Assembly (NCBI GenBank): GCA_023375785.1
Contig: SZWC01002407.1
Location: 83,812 to 125,093, forward strand
From: Penium margaritaceum
Lineage: Eukaryota > Streptophyta > Zygnematophyceae > Desmidiales > Peniaceae
Reading direction: 5' to 3'
Length of the DNA: 41,282 nt
The translations under genes were made by a program, and so were the position numbers. Below are positions 9,601 through 19,743 of the stretch, piece after piece. Under the pieces are notes generated by a model that worked only from the letters and a program-made list of their open reading frames with translations, was not told the DNA's origin and searched no databases. Position 1 is the stretch's first letter. The number at the start of each line of letters is the position of its first letter.

Positions 9601-9748
9601 GGCTCACTACCCCTGTGGCGTTCACGTGTAGTTGCTTCGCGCTCCCTCACGCTGCTACCGGTGTGGCGCCACGTGGCACATTCTGTTTGCGTTCCGCCCA
9701 CTGTTGCTACTTCTGCTGCTTCTGCTGCTCACACGCCCCCCCTACACT

Positions 9749-9757
9749 CTTATACCA
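9749..9757 (-). other. Primer-binding site of A
   Basis: On the minus strand TGGTATAAG(AG) directly abuts the 5' LTR end. It is a one-base variant of TGGTATCAGAG, the plant iMet PBS. Confidence 0.75.
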
Positions 9758-10425
9758 AGGTAGAAGTGATTTAGGGTATGCAGGCCCATGCAAAAACGAA
9801 CAGGAGCTTTGTGTGTGATTGTAATAAAAAATGACAAAAAATTTGCTAAGTCTGGAACACATAATATGAAAGTACAAGGAGGAACTAAAAGTGAGCCCCT
9901 ATTGGGCTTATGTAGGGGCGTCCGCGGCTAGCCGCACCGGGCCCCATCACCCTCACTGAACCTAAACGAGTCAGCGGGGAGAACACACTACATACATCAC
10001 AAGAACAAAAAAGGTGGTCTCCTCGATGCACAGGAACAGCTCTCCTAGTGCACGGGTCTCGACCACCAAGAAAAAACGAGCAGTGTCAGAAAATCTCAAA
10101 ATCAACGTCTAGACATCCAAAACGGCTTTCCAAACATCGGAAGCCCTACTACAACCATGAGGTCTCCTTGTCGCTCCGGTATAGTCCACCGGGTGCGCGG
10201 GTCTAAACCCACCGTGAAAACTCTCGTACCTCACGACAGGCCCATAGGACTGCTGGAACGCATCGACTGCGTCTCGCTGGCGCTGTCGTAGGTGTTGGAG
10301 AAGTCTCGGTACAGTCCGAAGGCCCATCGTGTCATCACTCCCTCCTGTACCATGTACCACCAACATGGGTATATGGATAATCCATCGGCGTCAGTCGTGA
10401 CGGGTGAAAGCCACACAAACCAACA
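9758..10425 (-). repeat. 5' LTR of element A (668 bp)
   Basis: It starts TGTTGG at 10425 and ends CTACCT at 9758 beside the PBS. It matches the LTR at 4123-4790 throughout, with two hairpin modules (about 10014-10067 and 10162-10212). The right target duplication GTCGG follows at 10426-10430. Confidence 0.9.
9895..9919 (-). promoter_or_regulatory. Possible LTR core promoter: TACATAAG between GCCCCTA/TAGGGGC arms
   Basis: On the minus strand GCCCCTA is followed by CATAAGCCCAA and TAGGGGC: a 7-bp inverted repeat around a TATA-like core. The arms and core are conserved in A's LTRs and B's 3' LTR (27304-27328) and decayed in B's 5' LTR. Promoter function is inferred from position and conservation only. 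Confidence 0.4.
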
Positions 10426-10430
10426 GTCGG

Positions 10431-10544
10431 GAGGTAGGAGAGTTTTCTTGGTGGGTTGAGACCTGCACACCCGATGGACTGTACCGGTGCAACGAGGAGA
10501 CTTGATGGTTGTAGTAGGGCTTCTAATGTTTGGAAAGGCGTTTT
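10431..10544 (+). repeat. 5' LTR of B, fragment 2
   Basis: It continues fragment 1 after element A and matches B's 3' LTR from 27012. It keeps a hairpin module (CGGTGCAACGAGGAGAC) that is partly deleted in the 3' LTR. It is cut at GCGTTTT by the Mutator-like element. Confidence 0.85.
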
Positions 10545-10961
10545 TTATGTGGGAGGGATTCGTTTCTACCCACCATTTGGAAAGTTCTACGCAGGTTACC
10601 CACAGTTGAGAATTGTATTTATGATTCGTCCAGTCGTGGGAGAAGAAGACTAGTATGCTCACTTTTCGGCAGGTCCCTTCCGTTTTCCCCACACATTCTA
10701 ACTGGTGCGCTTTATGTCCAAAGTTAACAAAGGCAGCACACATGATGCACGGTTTTTGGGCCAGTCACATTTGCCGAAAAAGTCTCTTAGCCACCGTCAG
10801 CCATGAGCGATGCACACGGTAACCCACAGTAAAGTTTGCGATGGAGTCACCTTACGAACCAGGTTAATGTGCCGGTTCACTATGTCATTTGGCGTACTGA
10901 ACAGTACATAACATGACAATGTGCATAATTTGTCTTTGTTCAAGCAGCGAGAACCTGTCAT

Positions 10962-11726
10962 TTGGGTCGACAAGGCTTCCTTGCCTCCAACGACATGTCA
11001 TCCGAGGGGCGCATCAATGGCGGAGAAGGGCGAGGGTGGAGGACTAGATATTATAGAGATCCGTTTCTTGCCCTCAGAGAATGGGTCGCAATCAAGGAAA
11101 CATGGGATCACAGAGAGGCAGGTACTACGAGTACTCATGCCCACCATCCGCCAAATGCCACATGGTCCACGACACCTGAAGACATGGCACAGACGCTGGG
11201 CTGGCCATTGCACAGTCTCACACCATTGGACTGCCCTGACGTATGGGAGCCATGGATCTCATCCGAGCCTAACTTTCCATGCGGATGTAACTGCTCGTAG
11301 AGCACGGACAAATACGGAGCTGGCAATGGTCACTAGCCATCTCCATTCACAGTTTTGTACACCGTACAAGACATGGGTCAAGCGGTGTATTGACGTGACG
11401 AGGCCGAACCCTATGACGTTACTGACGCGCGTACCAACATACACACCTACACATGGGCAACTGTTTCGAGGATGCACCGATGGGATGATGTGGGGGCATG
11501 GGGAGGAAAACCTACCCCGACCAGCAGGCCACAACTCACCCCCCAGCAAGTAAAGGAGGCATGGGCTACAGTCAAGGCTCGCTGGGACACGCTCCTTGCA
11601 ACGGAGGTCCAACCCAGTTGGGTGAATGAACCATGCGAACCAGAGGTGATGTGCTGGATACTGGACGTTTGCATGCCTAATCCGTGTCCACCAAACACCC
11701 CTGGGGAGTGGATGCCTTGGGCTTGA
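10962..11726 (+). other. Unidentified ORF-like block inside the MULE, opposite to the transposase
   Basis: Plus-strand open stretches at 10921-11553 and in an overlapping frame to 11726 (ending GEWMPWA). One frame has Trp-rich segments (LALREWVAIKETW, EAWATVKARWDTLL) that look protein-like. Several stops interrupt it. It could be a second MULE protein, a captured host fragment or chance. I recognise no family. Confidence 0.25.
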
Positions 11727-12237
11727 TACCTGCAGTGGATACTTTGGCTTATCAAATACAGTGGTGTCAAATAACCATGGCTAATCCAGATCTGCACGTA
11801 CACAGAGAGACCGTGCACATACAAAATGACTTCGCATGCCACACACTTTGATTCCTCTGAGAACTCACACACAGCATCAAAGAAGTCCTCCCCAAAGGGA
11901 GATGCACACAGACGACTACAGGGATTTGCCAGTTGCAATCTGGCCACTGTCTCATAGCCATCATTCAAGCTAAGTTAGCTAAGTAGCAGTCCTATTTCCA
12001 TGGATGCGTTGTCACCATCTGCTTGTCCCTCCACACGCAGCTTGAGTCGTCTCCTGAACAACACCTTGTGCTTCGTTCTGCTCCTCACGGACCCACCGAT
12101 GAGGGCCACTGGTACAACGTGCAAAAGCAAACAATGACATAGGTTAGAAATGTTGTAGAAGGGTTTAGGGTAAAATGCAAGCATGCATGGCCACAAAATT
12201 GTAAGTACAGCTTACCATGGCACATGAGCATGTGAAC
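11727..12237. other. No gene recognised between the ORF-like block and the transposase tail
   Basis: No repeat, RNA gene or convincing coding frame is visible in this part of the MULE. A 173-codon minus-strand open frame (11447-11968) crosses it but is not protein-like and lies opposite the more plausible plus-strand block. Confidence 0.4.
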
Positions 12238-14888
12238 CTAAGCACGACAAAGCCGCTTGACATGTGCATTGTCCTCATTAGACATGCCAGAGGAAGACTT
12301 CCCGGTGTCCTCCTCCCCACTACCCGAGGGTAGTGAGTCTTCTTCTTCTAAGTCCGTGTCAGTGCAGTCCCTAGAGTCTGTACTCTCACACCAGGAGGAC
12401 TCGGTGGAGTCATCTGCATCATCAGGACTGAGCACCTACGAAGTCATGATGACCATGCCTTCAGCACCATCTGGTTCCCCACGGTCTAAAGCGTTGCCTA
12501 CGGCACTGTTTGCACCCACTGCTCCCTCCCTGGCCCCAAGAGCAACACCACTGTCTCCTATGGCTAGAGGCCCACAGGAGCTGCCGGGGGCCCCCCTTGG
12601 CATGTCTTAGACGGCCGGCAGCATGGCGTCCCCCACCTCCATTGCCAATAGCCAGTACAACGGTCAACACGCAAGCTGCACTGCCAGCACCCCACTCCCA
12701 TCGCCAGTACCACTTTGTGCCTGCTCTGTTCCAAGGGCCACTCCACCTTTCACACCTTGGACTTCACTGCCAGCACAACCTTGCACGCCTTGTCCTCCAC
12801 TGCCCGCTCCACCTGCACCAACCTCGGCCCCATCCTGCAGCCCCTCAGTTGCGGTTGCATCACTGCCATCCTGGACGCCTTCAGGCCCCTTGCGCGCGTC
12901 CCCAGCGTGACCATCTGCTGCCGTTGCCACGGCACCGACAACAAGCTCCACTCCACTTGTCTCACGGCCTCTGGCAGCCAGCTCTCTTTTCCTTGCGGCT
13001 ACCACTGCTGCCGGTGACAGAGCCAGTTGGTTTTTGCAGAAACGGGGCGGGTGTCCCTTTTTGCTGTAGTTAGTGCAGCTGCGCTGTCACTTGTGCCGTT
13101 TGTGCCTGTCCATGCGCTTAGCGCACGGACGCTCACGAGAGCGCCTCACACCTGGCTGGCCCCACCCACGCATGACGTACTGAAGGTTGCGAAGGTTGAT
13201 ACCCGGCATGGGTGTCTTGTACGTATGACGCCAGGCAATCTGTGCCAAATGCATGTTGGTGTACAGCTACGGGTCAACACCTTCATCTTGCATGAGCGCC
13301 ACTGAGTGCTGGCATGGGTACCCGTACTCTGTCCACTGCCCGCATGAGCAGGTTTTTGCGCTCACATCGACTTTCCGGCCCGCTAGGCTCCTGGGGCCGG
13401 TGACTGTGCCCATGAGCCCGCCGTGCCTCATGACACTGTACTCCTTGGCATGTTCGGTGTAGTTCTGAAGCTTGGCATCCACCACGGGAGCGTATCGGCT
13501 TTCGCAGTTGTGCGTGGCACGTTGTTGATCCATGAATTTTTTTTGCACAAACGGATAGATCTGTGCAAAACAGTGGAATGGGTACAAGTGACGGACGTCC
13601 ATGAGGCGGGCGTTCAGTGACTCCATCGCATTAGAAGTCATGTGCCCGCCACAAGGCACAGGACACTTGATGCACGTCCACTGCTCCAACGGTAGCCCCG
13701 GCTCGCCGTCTCCGCCAAACAGGTAGTGGTAGCCCTTGTCTGACGTCCGTTCGAGCTCATCTCGTACGCGGTCATACTCGTTCTGTGTGAAGGCAGAAAC
13801 CAAATTCCACATGAGGTTGGCGGTGGCGGAGTCCTCCTCCGACTTCATGTTCTCTCGCAGGTGCTGCCCGCAAAATGTGTGGACAACACCTGGCAATTGA
13901 CGTTTGACGGCGGTGATGATTCCTGCGTCTCTGTCGTTGATGACTGCAGTTCCGTTGTGCCTTGCTGTCGGATACGCCTCTGCAAGCCGTTGACAAAACC
14001 AATCTCAATTGTCCTTGTCCTCTTGTGGGCATCTTGCCCACGCCATTGGCACTGCGTGGTTGTTTGCCACCCAGTAGTGAGCTAGTAGTAGCACTTGCTG
14101 GAAACCGTTCTTTAAGAACGTGCCGTCCATGCACAGCAGCCGCCGCACATGCGGCCACCTATTTCTGCAGGCACCGGGGGCCACAGAAGCCCGTCAAAAG
14201 AGATGGTGCTGGTCTTGCTCCGCGACAGCCACGGTGGAAGGGTCCACCCTCTTCAGCTGCAAGCAGGAGTCACAGAAACGGAGCAGGGGACGCCTTCAAA
14301 CTGCCAGAAAATGACGACTGCATAGAAAAAACCAGACAGGATAGAAAAATACTTATTGCGGCAATGTATGCGGGGAAGAGACCCCACGAGAGGCTCTTCT
14401 TGCCCATGACATTTTTCAGTGCCTTCTTCTTTGCCCGGTGTATCCCGTGGTAGGCCGACCTCTCTCCAGTGTTCGCTTCCATGATTTGGCAGAGGGCCTT
14501 TGCGTAGGTGCATGGCTCCTTGTTCACCGTGCTCTCGATGTGGTGCAACACCCACAAGGCTTTTTGTGAGAGGTCTCCTTTTGTGCCCGTTTGGCTGCAC
14601 ATGTGGCCCTCTTAAAAAAAACTATTTTGACGTTGTTCGGTTTGCGCTACCACCGCGCCTTCAGCTGCCACGCGCAACCCAACTACCTCCACTGTGCACA
14701 CCGGGCCTCCAGCCGCGAGGGTTCACTTTGCACAAACGTCACCCCCATGTGTACAATCACGGCGTAGTCATGAACCGCCTTGCGGCAGGCTTCCATGTTG
14801 CGGAAAGCGTTGCCTCCCAAAAAGTTGACGGAAACGTCCTGTCGACCTCGCTTCCTGGGCTTGGTGCGCTTGTTTTGGGTCGCGACGA
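12238..14888 (-). pseudogene. MULE (MuDR-type) transposase, broken
   Basis: DDE transposase that would cut and paste the element in the nucleus. Read downward from the gap: an N-terminal part (AFRNMEACRKAVHDYAV near 14800, then stops), a frame-shifted middle (LFPAYIAAI near 14370), then the catalytic core. Motifs: MDGTFLK at 14110-14130 (first Asp), LLAHYWVANNHAVPM, NDRDAGI near 13930 (second Asp), CGQHLREN near 13865, and SNAMESLNARL near 13620 (Glu). The SWIM zinc finger CSCGQW...PCQH is at 13310-13355. A basic tail with a CCHC-like RSCTNYSKKGH follows near 13080, then an acidic Ser-rich C-terminus to 12238. Breaks include TGA at 14005-14007 (DN*DWF, probably TGG to TGA), other TGA/TAG codons and at least two frameshifts. 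It is dead as it stands. Confidence 0.85.
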
Positions 14889-14902
14889 CCGCGGAGTCCG
14901 TT

Positions 14903-15121
14903 GGGGGGGGGGGGGGGGGGNNNNNNNNNNNNNNNNNNNNNNNNNNNNNNNNNNNNNNNNNNNNNNNNNNNNNNNNNNNNNNNNNNNNNNNNNNNNNNNN
15001 NNNNNNNNNNNNNNNNNNNNNNNNNNNNNNNNNNNNNNNNNNNNNNNNNNNNNNNNNNNNNNNNNNNNNNNNNNNNNNNNNNNNNNNNNNNNGGGGGGGG
15101 GGGGGGGGGGGGGGGGGGGGG
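14903..15121. other. Assembly gap: 172 N flanked by poly-G runs
   Basis: 18 G, then N from 14921 to 15092, then 29 G. Homopolymer G on both sides of a gap is more likely a sequencing or gap-filling artefact than true sequence. The 5' end of the transposase gene is probably lost here. Confidence 0.9.
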
Positions 15122-15525
15122 TGTGCTCGTCATCTGACAATCGTGCATGTAGAAGCATCGGTCAACTTTGACACTCGATAGTTGACATTGACAAAACATA
15201 AAGTTGCATGTACACGCTTCAGTTCTATTGTGTCACTCGCCTAAGTTTTGCACGCAACTCCCCCTACATTGAAAAATGGAACAAATCCAAAGAACTTACA
15301 AAATTGTGACCAGAATGTCCACACCTCAGGGAATCATGCAGAGAATACTGGTGTTGTAGTCATGTTTCCTCACGAGTGGGTACCGCGTGCATGGTTACTT
15401 GCTCTTCGCACTTTGTGGACAATGCGGTCACCAGTTAAAATGTGTGGGTATTCTGGTCGTCTTTTGTACAGAGTGGGTATTCGGGAAGTATCTAGAAGGT
15501 GGTTATAAGGGAATTAATCTGTTTT

Positions 15526-15631
15526 GATATCTGGATGCTGATTTCGAGTTTTTCTAGCAGTTCTCGTATTGTCTCGGTGGTTGAGACCCGGGCACTCAGA
15601 GAGCTGTTCCGGTGCCTCGAGGAAACCACCT
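15526..15631 (+). repeat. 5' LTR of B, fragment 3
   Basis: It resumes the LTR after the MULE (GATATCTGGATGCTGATTTC) and contains the module GTTGAGACCCGGGCAC ... GGTGCCTCGAGGAAACC. It is cut at ACCACCT by the next insert. Confidence 0.85.
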
Positions 15632-16390
15632 AAGGCATGGCGTTCAAGATTGAGCGAGAATCTCGATCTCATCTCGACCATTTCGAGACTAAGAATGAGA
15701 TTCTCAATATCAAAGTTTGAGATTAAGAAAATCTCTATCTCAAACTATACTCCATGCTGAAATATCATCCTCATCTCGATCTCGAAGTTGAATGACGAGA
15801 TTTTTTTAGTCTCAAATTCTCTAATGCACAATTTAAAATTTTCACTCTAAAAATGACATCATACATGCCTACATACACGTTGGAACTATGGTTATCTAGT
15901 TTAGGGTAGATCACTAAAGGGGATTTTGTACAAAAAAAAATTCCATGTAGCACATTGTTCACCTCGCGAAGAACAGTCCATACACACAGGATCATCGTGC
16001 TGCAAAAGACCTATCGGTCACAGATTGGCTTGAATTGTTGCATCACGGAACTTGACGCGACGATTTTGTCTTACAACTGGCATTGGAGTGGGTTGCTTGG
16101 TGCGCTTCATACCTTAAGACACTCCCGCCACTTGTGAATCCATAAGTCCTGGAATTCACATGTGGCAGAATACCTCGCTAGGTCGCATTAACATGTACGC
16201 GAGTTTGAGATGAGACGTGACAAGATCAATCTCATCTCTGATTTTTTGTGTTGCCCCAAATCTTGATATCGTCTTGAAGTGTTTTGATACAATTTCGATC
16301 TCGTCTCAAAGTGCGAGTTGAATTCAAGATTTCAAGATTTCGAGATTTAAAAAATTCAGAGATGTGATCAATCTCGAACGCCATGCCTTG
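15632..16390. mobile_element. 759-bp non-autonomous TIR element, hAT-like
   Basis: The ends are inverted repeats: AAGGCATGGCGTTCAAGATTGA on the left with GAACGCCATGCCTTG on the right (14 bp exact, then one mismatch). The flanks duplicate an 8-9 bp target: AAACCACCT (15623-15631) and AGACCACCT (16391-16399). B's 3' LTR has one copy (GAGGAGACCACCTTTG). Both subterminal regions are crowded with ATCTCGA/GAGATTGAGA motifs in both orientations, a pattern common in hAT elements. No transposase ORF. Mutator-like origin is not excluded. Confidence 0.75.
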
Positions 16391-16399
16391 AGACCACCT

Positions 16400-16651
16400 T
16401 TGTTATTCTTGTGGTGTATGTAGTGTGTTCTCCCTGTTGACTCGTTTGGGTTCAGCGGGGGTGACGAGGCGCGGTGCGGTTAGCTGCCGGCGCCGCTATG
16501 TAAGCCAACTAGGGGCTCATTTGTAAACTCTCCTTGTTCTTTCATGTTATGCGTTCCAGACTTAGCCAAATTATTGCTGTTTTGCATTGCACTCACACAC
16601 AGAGCTCATGTTCTTTTTTGCATGGGCATGCATCCCTCAATGTTTTGAATT
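16400..16651 (+). repeat. 5' LTR of B, fragment 4
   Basis: Final LTR part, matching 27211-27450 of the 3' LTR and ending beside the PBS. It includes the promoter-like segment near 16490-16525, where one arm has decayed. Confidence 0.85.
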
Positions 16652-16662
16652 TGATATCAAAG
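16652..16662 (+). other. Primer-binding site of B
   Basis: TGATATCAAAG is a diverged form of the iMet PBS TGGTATCAGAG, placed right after the 5' LTR. Confidence 0.65.
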
Positions 16663-17330
16663 TACAAGGGGGAGTGTGAGCAGAAGAAGCAACAGTAGTG
16701 GGTGGAACACAAAGAAAACGCGCCACGTGGCGCCACGCCGATAGTAGCGTGAGGGAGCACGAAGCGACTGCACATGAATGCCATAGGGGTGGTGAGCCGC
16801 ATACAACTGCATTAGCGACGGCGGCGACAACAACAGTAGTAGCAGCAACAGACGTAGCAGCTGCAACAGCTGTAGTGTCGCGCAACAGGATCACTGGCGG
16901 CAGAGCAACCGCTCACAACAACAGCAACAGCGGCGACAGAAGCAGCAGAAGTGGCCATCGCTAGCATTCGTAGTAGCTGCACAGGCGGTAACAGCAGCAA
17001 TAGCGGCAGCCGCTGTGCTGCGCTGCAGCAGCAGCAACAGCAGCTGTAGCAGCGCATCAGCCACTATAGCATCGGCGGCAGTAGCAGCAGCACATAGCAC
17101 CAACACCAGTAGCCATTTCAGCAGCGACGGCAGCAGTAGCAGCGTGCAGCAGCGATGGCAGAAGCAATAACGTGCAGCAACGGCAAGAGCGGCGACAGTA
17201 GCAAGCAACAGCGGTGGAAGTAGCAAGCAGCAACAGCTGCTGCTGCGCAGAGTAGCAGCTGCAATAACAGCAACGGAAGCAGCAGCAGCAGTAGCAATCG
17301 TAGCTGCTGCACCCGCCGCTGCAGCTGTTG
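16663..17330. repeat. Leader and triplet-rich tract of B
   Basis: About 140 bases of leader shared with A (GAGCAGAAGAAGC ... CGCCACGTGGCGCCAC) are followed by roughly 520 bases of GCA/GTA/GCG triplets. It is open on several frames because of composition, so no gene is called. Confidence 0.75.
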
Positions 17331-17590
17331 TTTTAGGAGGGCCTCGCAGCCCTCCTCGGAGGGCTCCCCCTCGGTGGGACCCCCTTGAGCCCCCACAAAG
17401 GGGCCCCACGGAGGGGGCCCGTTGGCCCTTCGAGCCCCCCCCCCTCTCAAGGGGGCCCTCGGAGGGCCCCGTCGAGCCCCCTCCAAGGGGCCCCTCAGAG
17501 GGGCCTGCCGACGGATGGAGGGAGGGGTGGATCCCCCCCCTCCCCACTCACTTGCTCACTCGCTCACTTGCTCGCTCGTCTCTTTTTTTT
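17331..17590. repeat. GC-rich palindromic tract of B
   Basis: Repeats such as GGAGGGCCCCGTCGAGCCCC, then CTCACTCGCTCACTTGCTCG, correspond to A's 8740-9010 segment in inverse orientation. Confidence 0.65.
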
Positions 17591-17689
17591 AGTGAGCGAT
17601 CAAGGAGAGAGGGAGAGGTAATCTCCTTGAAATTGCCCCCTCCTTGTTTCCTTTTATCCTCCCCCAAAATCCTGACCTACCCCCTTTTT

Positions 17690-17810
17690 AGGGGGAAATG
17701 AAAAACGGGCGACGGTCAAACCCGGGGTGAGCAGAGAGCAAAAAAAAAAAGCAAATAAAGGGAAAAAGGAAAAAATGGGGGGGGGGATAAGGGAAAAAAA
17801 AGAAGAAACA
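17690..17810. repeat. Purine-rich tract of B
   Basis: A/G-rich segment with A11 and G9 runs at the position matching A's 8454-8740 tract. The PPT role is speculative. Confidence 0.5.
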
Positions 17811-17921
17811 TATCTTCCATGGCCATACAATAGCCCGAAATCTCTCGGACACCAGCAACAGGAGCAACCACTGCAGCAACAGCAGTTTCCATAGCAGCAA
17901 CAACGGAGGTTGCAGTAGCGC

Positions 17922-18107
17922 TTGCAGTTTCACCTTCCCAACCAACAACAGATTGTGTTGTCGGCAATGATATTCGGTTTGAGATGCATTGTGGACCGGC
18001 GTATCCTTGGGGCCCATGGATTGGTATGCACAGTTCATTCTGCAGGATCGACGGCAGATTCGAGTCTGTGCATATCTGAGGGTTGGGTCGTCTACCGCTT
18101 GGAGCAG
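17922..18107 (+). other. Conserved peptide block of B, cut by element D
   Basis: An open frame ending EGWVVYRLEQ at the insertion point matches A's block on the minus strand near 8160-8340. The target duplication of D starts at 18103. Confidence 0.45.
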
Positions 18108-18843
18108 TGTTATAAAATTGTGCCATGGCTTCCGTGGATCACGTCCCTGGTCTAGCCACTAGGCAGTGGTCAAACACCTGATCCGATTGCAGATTTGGAT
18201 TCCTTGGAATGTTCCATGTAAGATCAAGCTTTGAATAGCTCGATTTGAGTGAGTATTCAGAAAGATAGCCCTGCCCGAAGGAGGGGTGGTCTGTGGGTGG
18301 AATCTGGGTCTCCGTCATGGGTGACGGGATAATTCCACCGCGGTGATCTGAGTTCGTCTCCAACAAGCTCCAAATGTACCAGGGGCATGAATGAAGTGAC
18401 GAGAAGGACCTCCTTGACCAGGGTGAATCTCTCCTTGACTTTTGGACGAAGAAAGGCACTCCAACGGATCATTGTCAAAGCGCCTCCCGTTGTCTAGCGT
18501 GCAAGGCACAGTGTGCGGCTCCACCAAGGGTTATTTCGATGGCCGTCGCAGGGGCTATAGTGCTCCATTTTGGACGTGCTTGGATGCTTTGGAAAGCTCT
18601 AATAACAGGCTATAAGAATCTGATGTAATATCACTCTGAAAAAAACAATTCCAACTTCGATTGAGTGCAACTGCTTGTGACTATTTTCTGCCCGTTCTGG
18701 ACTGTTATCCTTGGACTTCACACTCTTCCACCTAGTTGTGCATTGGCTACCAAAGCAGTGTCAGCGTGCTCCACAAAAGGCCAGGTATCCTTGATGGTGC
18801 TTCCACAGCCTCATAGGGTCACCGCCAGGACATGTTCCTGACA
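18108..18843 (+). repeat. 5' LTR of element D
   Basis: It aligns with 21995-22737 from end to end with scattered substitutions, so D is not a recent insertion. No coding content. Confidence 0.9.
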
Positions 18844-18845
18844 AA

Positions 18846-18860
18846 GGGTTATGGGCCCAC
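18846..18860 (+). other. Half-tRNA primer-binding site of D
   Basis: GGGTTATGGGCCCAC, two bases after the LTR, is complementary to the anticodon stem-loop of plant initiator tRNA-Met (GTGGGCCCATAACCC). This is the internal, half-tRNA mode known from Drosophila copia, not the usual 3'-CCA site. Confidence 0.85.
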
Positions 18861-18910
18861 ATGCCCTAGGAGGACCCTCGACGTCTACGTGCACGCTACC
18901 GCTACAAGTC

Positions 18911-19743
18911 ATGACAACCGCGATTAAGCAAGAGAGCAGCTGTGACGTCCCCCTCAAATTTGATGGGAGGGAATTTTCCCTGTGAAAGTGGCAGGTTGAG
19001 ATCTTCCTGAACTACAAGGGACTGCTTGAGCTGGTCAACGGTGAAAAGAATTCTCCTACAGTGTCCGCGACGGTCGAGGTGGAGGCGTACAAGAAGCACA
19101 ACAAAAAGGCGCTTACTCTGATCACGTCGGCGTTATGTTCGGCACAGCGCGCACAAATCCAAGGATGCACATGGGCATTGAAGGCTTGGGAGAAGCTCTG
19201 TATCGCACATGACCTGCCTACTCTTCAGCAACGCGAATAGGCGGCGTAAGTGGCTAGCGACCGGTGGACTGAATCCACCGAGGCGGAGCAAGGGACACGT
19301 CCACGCCGTGCCCAGAAGGGGGAGTGCCATCACTGTGGCCAGGAGGGCCACTGGAGATGGGCCTTCACAATGGGAGCTGCGGATCTGGCCAGAGACGTGG
19401 CAGAAGGGCCGCAGACCAACGTTGCAGCCGCCAACTCCATACGCTCCATGAAGGGGGCTGAGATGGCAGAACCTGAGGCAGGCAAACGGTAGGCGTGTCT
19501 GGAGCAAGGAGGCTCCAACAGGTCCCAAAAGGGGGTCTGCTACAATTGTTGCCAGATGAGCCACTGGAAAGCGACGTGCACAGCGGAAGCCGTGGACTCC
19601 GACAAGCACGTTGGGAGTGGACGGCAGGCCGAAACAGTCGTTGACACACCGTGCAACAGTGATCAGGTGCGATGGCTGATGTGGTCAGGGACCACGAGGC
19701 ATGCCGTTGGCGTGCAACCTCCACAACCTCCAAGAGGGAGCTA
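18911..19743 (+). pseudogene. gag: Copia-type Gag of D, broken
   Basis: Starts MTTAIKQESSCDVPL at 18911. The pattern FDGREFSL*KWQVEIFL followed by a helical region with ALKAWEKL is typical of Ty1/copia Gag. Two CCHC-type boxes: CHHCGQEGHW near 19326, which lacks the last Cys, and CYNCCQMSHWKATC near 19540, which is complete. In-frame stops: TGA after FSL, TAG and TAA near 19237, and TAG near 19490. The frame closes with TAA at 19743. The next coding frame (from 19672) overlaps it by 72 bases in another phase. This may be a mutation or an old frameshift site. Confidence 0.75.

Larger units (their letters stand above)
4123..10425 (-). mobile_element. LTR element A, sister of B, inserted antisense in B's 5' LTR
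   Basis: A complete 6303-bp element on the minus strand with two 668-bp LTRs and a perfect 5-bp duplication GTCGG (4118-4122 and 10426-10430). Removing it rebuilds GCTTGTCGGGAGGTAGG, which B's 3' LTR has uninterrupted at about 27008-27024. The termini are TGTTGG...CTAACT rather than a clean TG...CA. Order from 10425 down: LTR, PBS, leader, triplet tract, GC tract, short ORFs, long ORF, hairpin array, LTR. No pol domain was seen. Confidence 0.9.
10545..15520 (-). mobile_element. Mutator-like element (MULE) in B's 5' LTR
   Basis: Removing the 4976-bp insert rejoins B's LTR (GGAAAGGCGTTTT / GTTTTGATATCTGGATGC), as in the uninterrupted LTRs. A 9-bp duplication, usual for Mutator, would be AGGCGTTTT/ATCTGTTTT, only 6 of 9 identical. 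The ends show weak inverted similarity (CCACC ... TACCCAC in both), so TIRs, if present, are degraded. The interior holds a MULE transposase remnant and a 172-N gap. Confidence 0.75.

Noticed and set aside
9010..9774. 254-codon plus-strand frame
   Set aside because: Triplet-tract artefact, antisense to element A.
11447..11968. 173-codon minus-strand frame in the MULE
   Set aside because: No protein-like pattern, and the opposite strand gives the more plausible block.
12257..13073. Plus-strand frames of 95-187 codons
   Set aside because: Antisense shadows of the acidic and Gly-rich C-terminal region of the MULE transposase.
14500..15199. Gly- or Pro-rich frames crossing the gap
   Set aside because: They exist only because of poly-G and N.
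16698..16964. Shared MGGTQ...ATWRH-like frame in A and B leaders
   Set aside because: It begins with GTG, not ATG, in both copies and runs into the triplet tract. Sequence conservation is better explained by a leader.
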